From the NCBI GenBank assembly GCA_031973235.1, contig DALYDM010000026.1:1-7018 (forward strand): 7,018 nucleotides of DNA. Direction: 5' to 3'. Positions 1 through 5,120 of the stretch are shown here, in pieces. Numbering within the stretch: the stretch's first letter is position 1; each line of letters begins with the position of its first letter. Below the pieces are notes generated by a model. The model was not told the origin of the DNA and made no database searches. It worked only from the letters and a program-made list of their open reading frames with translations. The position numbers and the translations under genes are program-made. Origin of the DNA: JAGOQQ01 sp031973235. GTDB lineage: Bacteria > Patescibacteriota > Minisyncoccia > Phycocordibacterales > UBA9973.

Positions 1-283
1 TCATGTTCTTGATGTAGTCAGCGTGTCCTGGAGCATCAATGTGTGCGTAGTGACGTGTTGGTGTCCAGTATTCGTTGTGTGAAAGTGAAATAGTAATTCC
101 ACGAGCCTTTTCTTCTGGGGCTTTGTCGATTTGATCAACACCCTTAAGAGCTGCACCGTATTCTCCACCTTGTCGTGAGAGAACTGTCAAAATAGCCGCA
201 GTAAGAGTAGTCTTTCCGTGGTCAACGTGACCAACTGTTCCTACGTTTACGTGAGGCTTGTTACGATTGAATTCACCTGCCAT
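1..283 (-). CDS. tuf: Elongation factor Tu, N-terminal part (cut by left edge)
   Basis: EF-Tu is the cytoplasmic GTPase that carries aminoacyl-tRNA to the ribosomal A site. The visible 94 residues are the start of the G domain. They hold the P-loop GHVDHGKT (residues 18-25), the switch I motif RGITI (61-65) with its conserved Thr64, and the switch II motif DAPGH (83-87) including the catalytic His87. Bacterial EF-Tu usually reads DCPGH here; Ala replaces Cys. The start MAGEFNRNKPHVNVGT aligns with the usual EF-Tu N-terminus, so the ATG at 283 is secure, although no Shine-Dalgarno precedes it. The G4 and G5 motifs and domains 2 and 3 lie beyond the window. The gene has its own promoter at 437-465 and a long structured leader. 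It is separated from fusA by three unrelated genes. Confidence 0.97.
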   Translation of the reverse strand, partial: MAGEFNRNKPHVNVGTVGHVDHGKTTLTAAILTVLSRQGGEYGAALKGVDQIDKAPEEKARGITISLSHNEYWTPTRHYAHIDAPGHADYIKNM

Positions 284-297
284 AAAAATATGTAGTA

Positions 298-358
298 GCA
301 GATTGCGCATACACCTTTATCCGCGAGAACCAGGGACAAAAGTGAATACACAATCCGC
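298..358 (-). promoter_or_regulatory. Long stem-loop in the tuf mRNA leader
   Basis: In the minus-strand transcript, bases 358-346 pair with 298-310 (13 pairs, three of them G-U). After a U-U mismatch, 344-342 pair with 312-314, 341-339 with 316-318 (one bulged G), and 337-334 with 319-322 (one bulged U). An 11-nt loop, CUGGUUCUCGC, caps the stem. That makes about 23 pairs over 61 nt, ending 14 nt before the tuf start codon. The tail that follows, UACUACAUAUUUUU, is not an immediate U-tract, so it does not look like a simple terminator. It is not a tRNA: there are no cloverleaf arms. By position it could affect translation or stability of tuf mRNA, but that role is inferred. I do not recognise a known RNA family. 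Confidence 0.6.
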
Positions 359-390
359 ACAATTAAAACCTAATAATAAAACAACCAACC

Positions 391-424
391 CACTTTTTGC
401 ACAAATAAAAATAGCGCAAAAGTG
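391..424 (-). promoter_or_regulatory. 5'-proximal hairpin in the tuf leader
   Basis: In RNA sense CACUUUUGC (424-416) pairs with GCAAAAAGUG (400-391), giving 9 pairs with one bulged A and a U-rich loop of about 15 nt. If transcription starts near 430, the hairpin lies about six nucleotides from the 5' end, a position where stems often protect mRNA from decay. No U-tract follows, so it is not a terminator. The function is inferred from position only. Confidence 0.4.
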
Positions 425-436
425 CGATTACTTTTC

Positions 437-465
437 ATAGTAGCAAACTGCAATAGGAGTGTCAA
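437..465 (-). promoter_or_regulatory. tuf promoter, sigma-70 type
   Basis: On the minus strand a perfect -35 box TTGACA (465-460) is followed by a 17-base spacer and a -10 box TACTAT (442-437, 4 of 6 matches). The predicted start near 430 leaves a leader of about 147 nt before the tuf ATG, long for this otherwise compact region. Confidence 0.7.
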
Positions 466-528
466 CTTTTCGGAAAAAACAAATACCATTTTTTTCTAAA
501 GTATTGACATCTAAATAATATATTGTAA

Positions 529-563
529 TAAAAAAGCCCCGGATCGCTTCACTTATCCAGGGC
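529..563 (-). terminator. Terminator of the 265-aa secreted protein gene
   Basis: In RNA sense GCCCUGGAU pairs with AUCCGGGGC (9 pairs, one of them G-U) around a 10-nt loop, followed by UUUUUUAUU. It lies about 20 bases after the stop codon of the gene at 583-1380 and separates that gene from the tuf promoter. Confidence 0.8.
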
Positions 564-582
564 CACCTTAAAACTAAACTTC

Positions 583-1380
583 CTACTCTTTGAGGAACCT
601 TGCGGTTCCAATTTTTGAAACTATCAGGTATATGCCTGATGAAAAATTTCTTACCGGGAGAGCGCCGTCTTGTGGCATAACTCCCCTGTGCATCAATCTG
701 CCATCTACTGATAAGACATCGATTTCTTTTCCCGCAAGCACTGGTGCGTACAGCACATCATTTGAAGGATTCGGAAATACCGATACTGTTTCCATTTCGT
801 GAGCTGGCTGAAAAATTCCAGCACAGGTCGTGATCTGTACAATCTCAAGTGGTGATTTTGCAGTATCTCCAGCCAAATATAGATCAACTCCGTATGCATA
901 CTGGATGCATGGGCTCCATACCCCAAAGTCAGTCAAAAGACTGTCATCAGTATTGTAAATAGGCATTCCGGTCGTATAGTACAACCAGTTTCCGCTTACA
1001 GTGTCGAGTGCTTCGCAAATCTTAATACTCGCGAATGCTACAGGATTACCACCAGTATTCACTGAGAAGTATCTCATAAACCGCCAATTTGGGTACGGCA
1101 CAGGTGAATTGTCATTGACGACATTAAATGTGTCACCAATACCAAATGTGCTCATCGTCCCCAAGATTTTTGGAGTGAATTTTGAACTAAGCATGGCTCT
1201 GTCCTTCAATTCACCCATGATTTGCATCGGCATTATATGCCGACTGTACATAGAGCCATCATTTCTGAAGCGCTCAATAATACAGACCTTTTCTGCCATT
1301 TCTACTGTGATTTTTACCACAGTGGCCTTTGCGAAGAATGCACTCAGCACCCCAAGCACCACTAGTAAGAATTTTCTCAT
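583..1380 (-). CDS. Secreted protein with T9SS-like C-terminal sorting domain
   Basis: This is an exported protein of 265 aa and unknown function. Residues 1-19 form a signal peptide: MRK, a hydrophobic core, then FAKA before Thr20 as a likely signal peptidase I site. Residues 20-195 are not recognised; they hold four cysteines (33, 122, 158, 186), an even number that would permit two disulfides. Residues 199-265 closely resemble the type A sorting domain of the type IX secretion system (Por secretion tail, TIGR04183 type): VSVFPNPSND at 199-208, a VDGRLM turn at 225-230, then FSSGIYLI at 246-253 and a basic end RFLKE. In Bacteroidota this domain directs a protein across the outer membrane and is removed. 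Patescibacteria are not expected to have that membrane, so its use here is unclear. The gene has its own promoter and terminator and no Shine-Dalgarno. The domain call rests on motif reading, not a profile search. Confidence 0.85.
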   Translation of the reverse strand: MRKFLLVVLGVLSAFFAKATVVKITVEMAEKVCIIERFRNDGSMYSRHIMPMQIMGELKDRAMLSSKFTPKILGTMSTFGIGDTFNVVNDNSPVPYPNWRFMRYFSVNTGGNPVAFASIKICEALDTVSGNWLYYTTGMPIYNTDDSLLTDFGVWSPCIQYAYGVDLYLAGDTAKSPLEIVQITTCAGIFQPAHEMETVSVFPNPSNDVLYAPVLAGKEIDVLSVDGRLMHRGVMPQDGALPVRNFSSGIYLIVSKIGTARFLKE

Positions 1381-1407
1381 TTGAAGGTTCGTTTTTTGTT
1401 TAAATCC

Positions 1408-1435
1408 ATTTTACCATATATATCAATTTTGTAAA
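1408..1435 (-). promoter_or_regulatory. Promoter of the 265-aa secreted protein gene
   Basis: Minus-strand -35 box TTTACA (1435-1430, 5 of 6), a 16-base spacer, and -10 box TAAAAT (1413-1408, 5 of 6). The predicted start near 1401 gives a leader of about 20 nt with no Shine-Dalgarno. The gene is therefore probably expressed independently of the upstream pair. Confidence 0.65.
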
Positions 1436-1453
1436 GCATTTATCCACACATAC

Positions 1454-1480
1454 AAAAAAGGTTCCGACGTATCGGAACCT
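1454..1480 (-). terminator. Terminator of the 165-aa/121-aa operon
   Basis: A perfect 9-bp stem AGGUUCCGA / UCGGAACCU with a four-base loop UACG is followed by a U-tract. It begins seven bases after the stop codon of the 121-aa gene. Confidence 0.9.
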
Positions 1481-1487
1481 CATCTTT

Positions 1488-1853
1488 CTACCTACTATTT
1501 GGAATTCGCTTACTCACATGAATCACTAAAAACAAAAGTGAACACATAGAGTAACTCGTAAACATAAGCACCTTAAACAAGTATTCGTATGACGCAAGTG
1601 ATCCTAGTGCAACACACAACAACACAAGTGTCACAACCGGAAACACTCTAAATACTTTTTTCAAGCGTATCTTGTATCCCGCCAAAATCCAACACCCAAG
1701 CAATACTGCTTCACACACAAGGATGCTTGTGTGGATTTTTTCATGAAATACTCCCCCAAGATACACATGTATCATATAGGCAATGAGTACAAGAATTGGC
1801 GCATGACTTATCAGTATGAATAGCCATGCGAGAATTTCACGTATATACCTCAT
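1488..1853 (-). CDS. Small four-helix membrane protein, unknown function
   Basis: I do not recognise a family for this 121-aa protein. Four hydrophobic stretches look like membrane helices, at about residues 8-32, 42-60, 69-89 and 92-113. A basic loop (KIRLKK, 61-66) lies between the second and third helices, and the C-terminus is basic (SKRIPNSR). By the positive-inside rule both basic segments would be cytoplasmic, which fits four spans. No catalytic motif is visible. The start codon lies only two bases after the stop codon of the secreted 165-aa protein, and a terminator follows at once. The two are thus very probably co-transcribed and may act together, for instance as a secreted partner and its membrane component. 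That link is inference from spacing alone. Confidence 0.8.
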   Translation of the reverse strand: MRYIREILAWLFILISHAPILVLIAYMIHVYLGGVFHEKIHTSILVCEAVLLGCWILAGYKIRLKKVFRVFPVVTLVLLCVALGSLASYEYLFKVLMFTSYSMCSLLFLVIHVSKRIPNSR

Positions 1854-1855
1854 AC

Positions 1856-2353
1856 TCAGTCTTGATTAAAACGAGATGGGAGAATATAGAATGGTGTCAC
1901 GTATTCCTTTGATGGATCAGTGCTTGGAATTTTGAGTTGAACAAAACATCCCTTTGAATCAAACTCTTTATCTGCAAAAAATATAAACAATCTGAGCAGT
2001 GTATCAAATTGTGACAACTGAACGCGGTACTTCTTGATAAAATTCATTTTCTGGTCATACATTTCAAACACGGCAATACGTTCGTGAATGCATTCTTGTG
2101 CCGCCTTTTCAAACGCAAACGTATAACTTAGAATAATCGAATCATCGAGCACTTCGAGATTTGGACCAGATATCCTTGAATCTTTAAGGACCATTGAGTC
2201 ACTACCACATACACGCATCCTTCCTTTCAAAAACTCTTCTGGATAGTGTCCTTCGGTTGCATAATTAATACTTTTTACAGGACTTGGCGTCTGTGCACTG
2301 ACAGACACAACTATCATGATACTTACCATGAATACTCCTAATGCTTTTTTCAT
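1856..2353 (-). CDS. Secreted protein of unknown function, first gene of a pair
   Basis: The protein has 165 aa and no family I recognise. Residues 1-20 are a signal peptide (MKK, a hydrophobic core, then SVSA before Gln21), so the mature product is likely outside the cytoplasmic membrane. There is no lipobox cysteine. The mature part has three cysteines (49, 88, 136), acidic and aromatic content, and alternating hydrophobic stretches such as SIILSYTF and RLFIFF that suggest a beta-rich fold. An Ala-Gln cleavage site is frequent in Bacteroidota exported proteins, an echo of the T9SS-like neighbour. It is the promoter-proximal gene of a two-gene unit with the membrane protein that starts two bases downstream. 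Its start shares the 14 bases GTACGATGAAAAAA with the purine nucleoside phosphorylase gene. Confidence 0.82.
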   Translation of the reverse strand: MKKALGVFMVSIMIVVSVSAQTPSPVKSINYATEGHYPEEFLKGRMRVCGSDSMVLKDSRISGPNLEVLDDSIILSYTFAFEKAAQECIHERIAVFEMYDQKMNFIKKYRVQLSQFDTLLRLFIFFADKEFDSKGCFVQLKIPSTDPSKEYVTPFYILPSRFNQD

Positions 2354-2380
2354 CGTACGAAGTTTTAATTTGTTTAGACT

Positions 2381-2418
2381 TACATTACAAGAAATAAAAT
2401 TTTTGTCAATACATTACA
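2381..2418 (-). repeat. Direct repeats bracketing the promoter (possible operator)
   Basis: The 9-mer TGTAATGTA (minus strand) occurs at 2418-2410 and again at 2389-2381, 29 bases apart. The first copy abuts the -35 box and the second covers the -10 box. Paired direct repeats placed this way are a common layout for a repressor or activator site. The regulator is unknown. Confidence 0.45.
2382..2409 (-). promoter_or_regulatory. Promoter of the 165-aa/121-aa operon
   Basis: A perfect -35 box TTGACA (2409-2404), a 16-base spacer and a weak -10 box TAATGT (2387-2382, 3 of 6) on the minus strand. The -10 lies inside one of the direct repeats. A strong -35 with a poor -10 would suit regulated expression. 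Confidence 0.5.
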
Positions 2419-2429
2419 GGATTCCCTAC

Positions 2430-2470
2430 AATACAAAAGAGCGACGGCGTAGCCGTCGCTCTTTTGTATT
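2430..2470 (-). terminator. fusA terminator, 19-bp perfect stem, possibly bidirectional
   Basis: A perfect 19-bp inverted repeat with a 3-nt loop starts directly after the fusA TAA. The GC-rich core GAGCGACGGC / GCCGTCGCTC is followed by TTTTGTATT on both strands, so it could end transcription from either side. Only minus-strand genes are seen around it. Confidence 0.93.
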
Positions 2471-4621
2471 TTATTTTCTTGTTTTTACAATTTCATCTGT
2501 AACATTTTGTGGCACCACGTCGTATCGTAGGAATTCCATTGTAAATCCTGCACGTCCTTCTGTCATAGATCGAAGGTTTGTCATGTATCCGAACATTTCA
2601 GAAAGTGGGACAACAGCACGCACCACCTTGTTCATTCCTCGGTCTTCCATGCCATCAATAAGTCCACGCTTTGATGAGAGTGATCCAGTCACATCTCCCA
2701 TGAATTTTTCTGGAGTAATAACTTCTACCTTCATCATTGGTTCAAGAATCACAGGTCGAGCAAGCTTTGCTGCATCCTGGATAGCCATTGATGATGCAAT
2801 CTTAAACGCCATTTCGTTTGAGTCCACATCGTGGTAACTTCCGTCGTAGAGTTCAACTTGAACATCCACCATTTTAAATCCTGCAACAACACCACGATCA
2901 AGCCCTTCTTTGAATCCCTTTTCACAAGCTGGAATATATTCGTTTGGAATAACACCTCCTTTAATATTGTTTACGAATTCAAAGTGATCTTCACGCTTCA
3001 CGTTCTTTGGAAGATCTTCAATGTCTTCTTTAGACATAGACATATCCATTGGCTTTACGCGAATACGTACGTGACCGTAGTTTCCACGTCCTCCAGATTG
3101 CTTGATGTACTTTCCTTCTACTTCAGCATTTCCTGTAATAGTTTCTCGGTATGCTACTTGAGGTTTTCCAACATTTGTTTCAACTGAAAACTCTCGCTTC
3201 ATTCGATCAACGATGATTTCAAGGTGAAGTTCTCCCATACCTGCGATGATTGTCTCACCTGTTTCCTGGTCTGTTGACACACGAAATGTTGGGTCTTCTT
3301 GTGCAAGGCGATTGAGTGCCATACCCATTTTTTCTTGGTCGGCTTTTGTTTTTGGTTCAACGCGTAGTGAGATAACTGGTTCTGGGAATACGATTCGGTT
3401 GAGTTCTACTGGGTTTGCTTCATCACAAAGTGTGTCTGAAGTAATAGTATCTTTGAGTCCCACCGCTGCTGCAATTTCACCAGCGTATACTTTTTTCACT
3501 TCTTCTCGATCGTTGGCATGCATTCGAAGAATTCGTCCAATACGTTCTTTGTTTCGAGTTCGTGGATTATACACATAACTTCCAGCTTCAAGAGTACCTG
3601 AGTACACTCGGAAGAAAATAATTTGTCCTACGAATGGATCCGTAGCAACCTTAAACGCGAGCGCAGAAAATGGTTCTGTATCTGATGCTTTTCGGTCGAT
3701 GTGCTCATCGTTGTCTGGATTGATACCTTGAATCGGAGGAATATCAGTCGGTGCTGGAAGATAGTCTACCACTGCATCAAGTACGAGTTGTACACCTTTG
3801 TTCTTAAGTGCACTTCCTGCAAATACTGGGAAAATTTCATTTGCAATCACTCCCTTTCGAAGAAGTTTCTTGAGTGTATCGATATCAGGGATTTTTCCTT
3901 CGAAGTATTCGTTCAAGATTTTGTCATCTTGTTCGACAATCTTTTCAATCAATTCACCATGATACTTTTCTGCATCAGCTTTGTATTCTTCAGGAATATC
4001 CTTTTCGATAACCTTATTACCCATATCACCTTCAAAGTAATATGCCTTCATTCGAAGAAGATCAATCACACCTTCATGATTTTCTTCAAGACCAATAGGA
4101 ATTTGTACACGAATCGCTTTTTTTGAGAGTCGATCAAGAATAGTTGCATATGAACGTTCAAATGATGCACCTGTTCGATCAAGTTTGTTGATGAAACAAA
4201 TACGTGGCACATTTGCTTCGTCAGCATAACGCCAGTTTGTTTCTGATTGAGGTTCTACCCCAGCCACTCCGTCAAACACCACAACTGCTCCGTCGAGTAC
4301 TCGAAGCGATCGCTTTACTTCTACAGTAAAGTCGATGTGTCCTGGTGTGTCGATAATGTTGAAACGATGTTTCTTGTTCTTATCTGCACCTGAATATGTC
4401 GGTGTCCAAAAACATGTCACTGCAGCAGAAGTGATCGTGATACCACGTTCTCGCTCTTGCTCCATCCAGTCTGTGGTTGTCTCACCATCGTGCACTTCAC
4501 CAATCTTATGTGACACACCTGTATAGTAGAGCACACGTTCTGTTGTTGTGGTCTTACCCGCATCAATGTGCGCGATAATACCGAAATTTCTTACTTTCTC
4601 CAATGGATAATCTCTTTGCAT
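2471..4621 (-). CDS. fusA: Elongation factor G
   Basis: EF-G is the ribosomal translocase GTPase; with RRF it also recycles ribosomes. The 716 aa are full length (Escherichia coli has 704). The G domain shows the P-loop AHIDAGKT (17-24), switch I RGITI (59-63), DTPGH (91-95), NKLD (145-148) and SAL (270-272). Domain II follows at roughly 310-410, then the domain III helix region with GMGELHLEI. Domain IV contains GGRGNYGHV and the tip segment YHDVDSNEMAFK, and domain V ends at KTRK. All hallmarks are intact. A short extra segment lies between switch I and DTPGH (about residues 70-85, WTPTYSGADKNKKH). The start matches family length, although no Shine-Dalgarno is visible. rpsL and rpsG are not seen upstream and tuf is not directly downstream, so the usual str order is broken. 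Confidence 0.99.
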   Translation of the reverse strand: MQRDYPLEKVRNFGIIAHIDAGKTTTTERVLYYTGVSHKIGEVHDGETTTDWMEQERERGITITSAAVTCFWTPTYSGADKNKKHRFNIIDTPGHIDFTVEVKRSLRVLDGAVVVFDGVAGVEPQSETNWRYADEANVPRICFINKLDRTGASFERSYATILDRLSKKAIRVQIPIGLEENHEGVIDLLRMKAYYFEGDMGNKVIEKDIPEEYKADAEKYHGELIEKIVEQDDKILNEYFEGKIPDIDTLKKLLRKGVIANEIFPVFAGSALKNKGVQLVLDAVVDYLPAPTDIPPIQGINPDNDEHIDRKASDTEPFSALAFKVATDPFVGQIIFFRVYSGTLEAGSYVYNPRTRNKERIGRILRMHANDREEVKKVYAGEIAAAVGLKDTITSDTLCDEANPVELNRIVFPEPVISLRVEPKTKADQEKMGMALNRLAQEDPTFRVSTDQETGETIIAGMGELHLEIIVDRMKREFSVETNVGKPQVAYRETITGNAEVEGKYIKQSGGRGNYGHVRIRVKPMDMSMSKEDIEDLPKNVKREDHFEFVNNIKGGVIPNEYIPACEKGFKEGLDRGVVAGFKMVDVQVELYDGSYHDVDSNEMAFKIASSMAIQDAAKLARPVILEPMMKVEVITPEKFMGDVTGSLSSKRGLIDGMEDRGMNKVVRAVVPLSEMFGYMTNLRSMTEGRAGFTMEFLRYDVVPQNVTDEIVKTRK

Positions 4622-4669
4622 GTGTATGTAATACTTGAATGACTACTCGAGAATGAGTGTGCATCCAAA

Positions 4670-4691
4670 ATGATAATTGTGTGTCTAGACA
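4670..4691 (-). promoter_or_regulatory. Possible fusA promoter region with palindrome
   Basis: A -10-like box TATCAT (minus strand, 4675-4670, 5 of 6) lies about 50 bases before the fusA start, but no good -35 sits at normal spacing. The perfect 10-bp palindrome TGTCTAGACA (4682-4691) falls between the -10 and the -35 positions, where an operator could lie. Some promoter is expected because a terminator lies just upstream. Confidence 0.3.
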
Positions 4692-4718
4692 AACGTCCCA
4701 AACACCACTCTAATAATT

Positions 4719-4743
4719 AAAAAAAGCGTTCGATTTGAACGCT
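4719..4743 (-). terminator. Terminator at the gap edge, upstream gene not visible
   Basis: In RNA sense AGCGUUC pairs with GAACGCU (7 bp, loop AAAUC), followed by UUUUUU and AAUU. It ends transcription coming from the right, but its stem reaches to within one base of the N run and no gene is visible between them. The 76-aa gene already has its own terminator on the far side of the gap. Confidence 0.75.
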
Positions 4744-4744
4744 C

Positions 4745-4754
4745 NNNNNNNNNN
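4745..4754. other. Assembly gap (10 N)
   Basis: Ten N bases join two sequence blocks. A run of exactly ten is a usual placeholder, so the true distance is unknown. Linkage between fusA and the genes to the right is only as good as the scaffolding. Confidence 0.98.
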
Positions 4755-4771
4755 GAAAGATTTTATCAAAT

Positions 4772-4795
4772 AAAATGCCCCCGACTGTTGGGAGC
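4772..4795 (-). terminator. Terminator of the 76-aa protein gene
   Basis: In RNA sense GCUCCC pairs with GGGGGC (6 pairs, one G-U) around a 7-nt loop, followed by AUUUUAUUUG. It lies 12 bases after the stop codon. A second, AT-only inverted repeat (ATTTTAT / ATAAAAT, 4760-4776) overlaps its tail. Confidence 0.65.
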
Positions 4796-4807
4796 TCTAA
4801 ATGATTA

Positions 4808-5038
4808 TCAAGTAATGATAAGCATGTTTGGAAGGTTATCATCTTCGTCTTTTTTCTTTTTTCTTACCCGAGCTTTGTCTTCTTCGCTTTTAGCATCGCC
4901 GAGTTCTCTTTGAAATCTCTGCTCTCTTTCTTCTGCTCGTACATAACTCATCTGTGCAATGTAGTGACCCCAGGCACTTCTTTTTCGAGATTCTCTTTCA
5001 TATTGCTCCCAGTCCACTTTTTTGTCTTTCTTAGCCAT
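4808..5038 (-). CDS. Highly charged small protein, unknown function
   Basis: A 76-aa protein without signal peptide or membrane segment, so probably cytoplasmic. It is rich in Lys, Arg, Glu and Asp. Residues 1-20 are mixed charge with three aromatics (W10, Y13, W23 nearby). Residues 31-66 read as one amphipathic or coiled-coil helix, ending in the basic cluster RKKKK (59-63) and acidic DEDD (64-67), and then a short hydrophobic end NMLIIT. I recognise no family; a nucleic-acid or ribosome-binding role would fit the charge but is speculation. The gene is supported by its own -35 box, a terminator and gene-like composition. No Shine-Dalgarno precedes the ATG. Confidence 0.75.
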   Translation of the reverse strand: MAKKDKKVDWEQYERESRKRSAWGHYIAQMSYVRAEEREQRFQRELGDAKSEEDKARVRKKKKDEDDNLPNMLIIT

Positions 5039-5063
5039 AATATTAAATTGTTTGTTTACCCTA

Positions 5064-5091
5064 AAACTACTCTTTTCTACAATTTTGTCAA
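5064..5091 (-). promoter_or_regulatory. Promoter of the 76-aa protein gene
   Basis: A perfect -35 box TTGACA (5091-5086) overlaps the U-tract of the preceding terminator. A 16-base spacer leads to a weak -10, TAGTTT (5069-5064, 3 of 6). The predicted start near 5057 leaves a leader of about 20 nt. Confidence 0.5.
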
Positions 5092-5118
5092 AAAAAGGCG
5101 CCTGTTAAGACGCCTTTT
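5090..5118 (-). terminator. Terminator of the purine nucleoside phosphorylase gene
   Basis: In RNA sense AAAAGGCG pairs with CGCCUUUU (8 bp, 10-nt loop) and a run of Us continues. It starts two bases after the stop codon. Confidence 0.9.
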
Positions 5119-5120
5119 GA

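Noticed and set aside
298..358. Leader stem-loop as a tRNA gene before tuf
   Set aside because: tRNAs often precede tuf, but this is a single long rod without D, anticodon or T arms and without an acceptor end.
298..358. Leader stem-loop as an intrinsic terminator or attenuator
   Set aside because: No U-tract follows directly; the first U-rich run begins about 10 nt later and is short.
258..440. Plus-strand open frame of 60 codons
   Set aside because: It runs antisense through the tuf start and over the tuf leader and promoter; no family resemblance and no promoter of its own.
504..531. Plus-strand promoter-like TTGACA with TAATAA, 16-base spacer
   Set aside because: It lies in an A/T-rich stretch, has a poor -10, faces no plus-strand gene and runs into a hairpin at once. 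Chance is the simplest explanation.
590..1384. Open frames overlapping the 265-aa gene on both strands
   Set aside because: The chosen frame has a signal peptide, a recognisable C-terminal domain, a promoter and a terminator; the others have none.
2749..4526. Several antisense or shifted open frames inside fusA
   Set aside because: They are shadows of the long conserved EF-G frame; their translations show no domain and they lack start signals.
1..4744. Chimeric assembly between Bacteroidota-like and Patescibacteria-like parts
   Set aside because: The T9SS-like gene lies between fusA and tuf with no gap on that side, and base composition and promoter style look alike. Only read mapping could exclude it fully.
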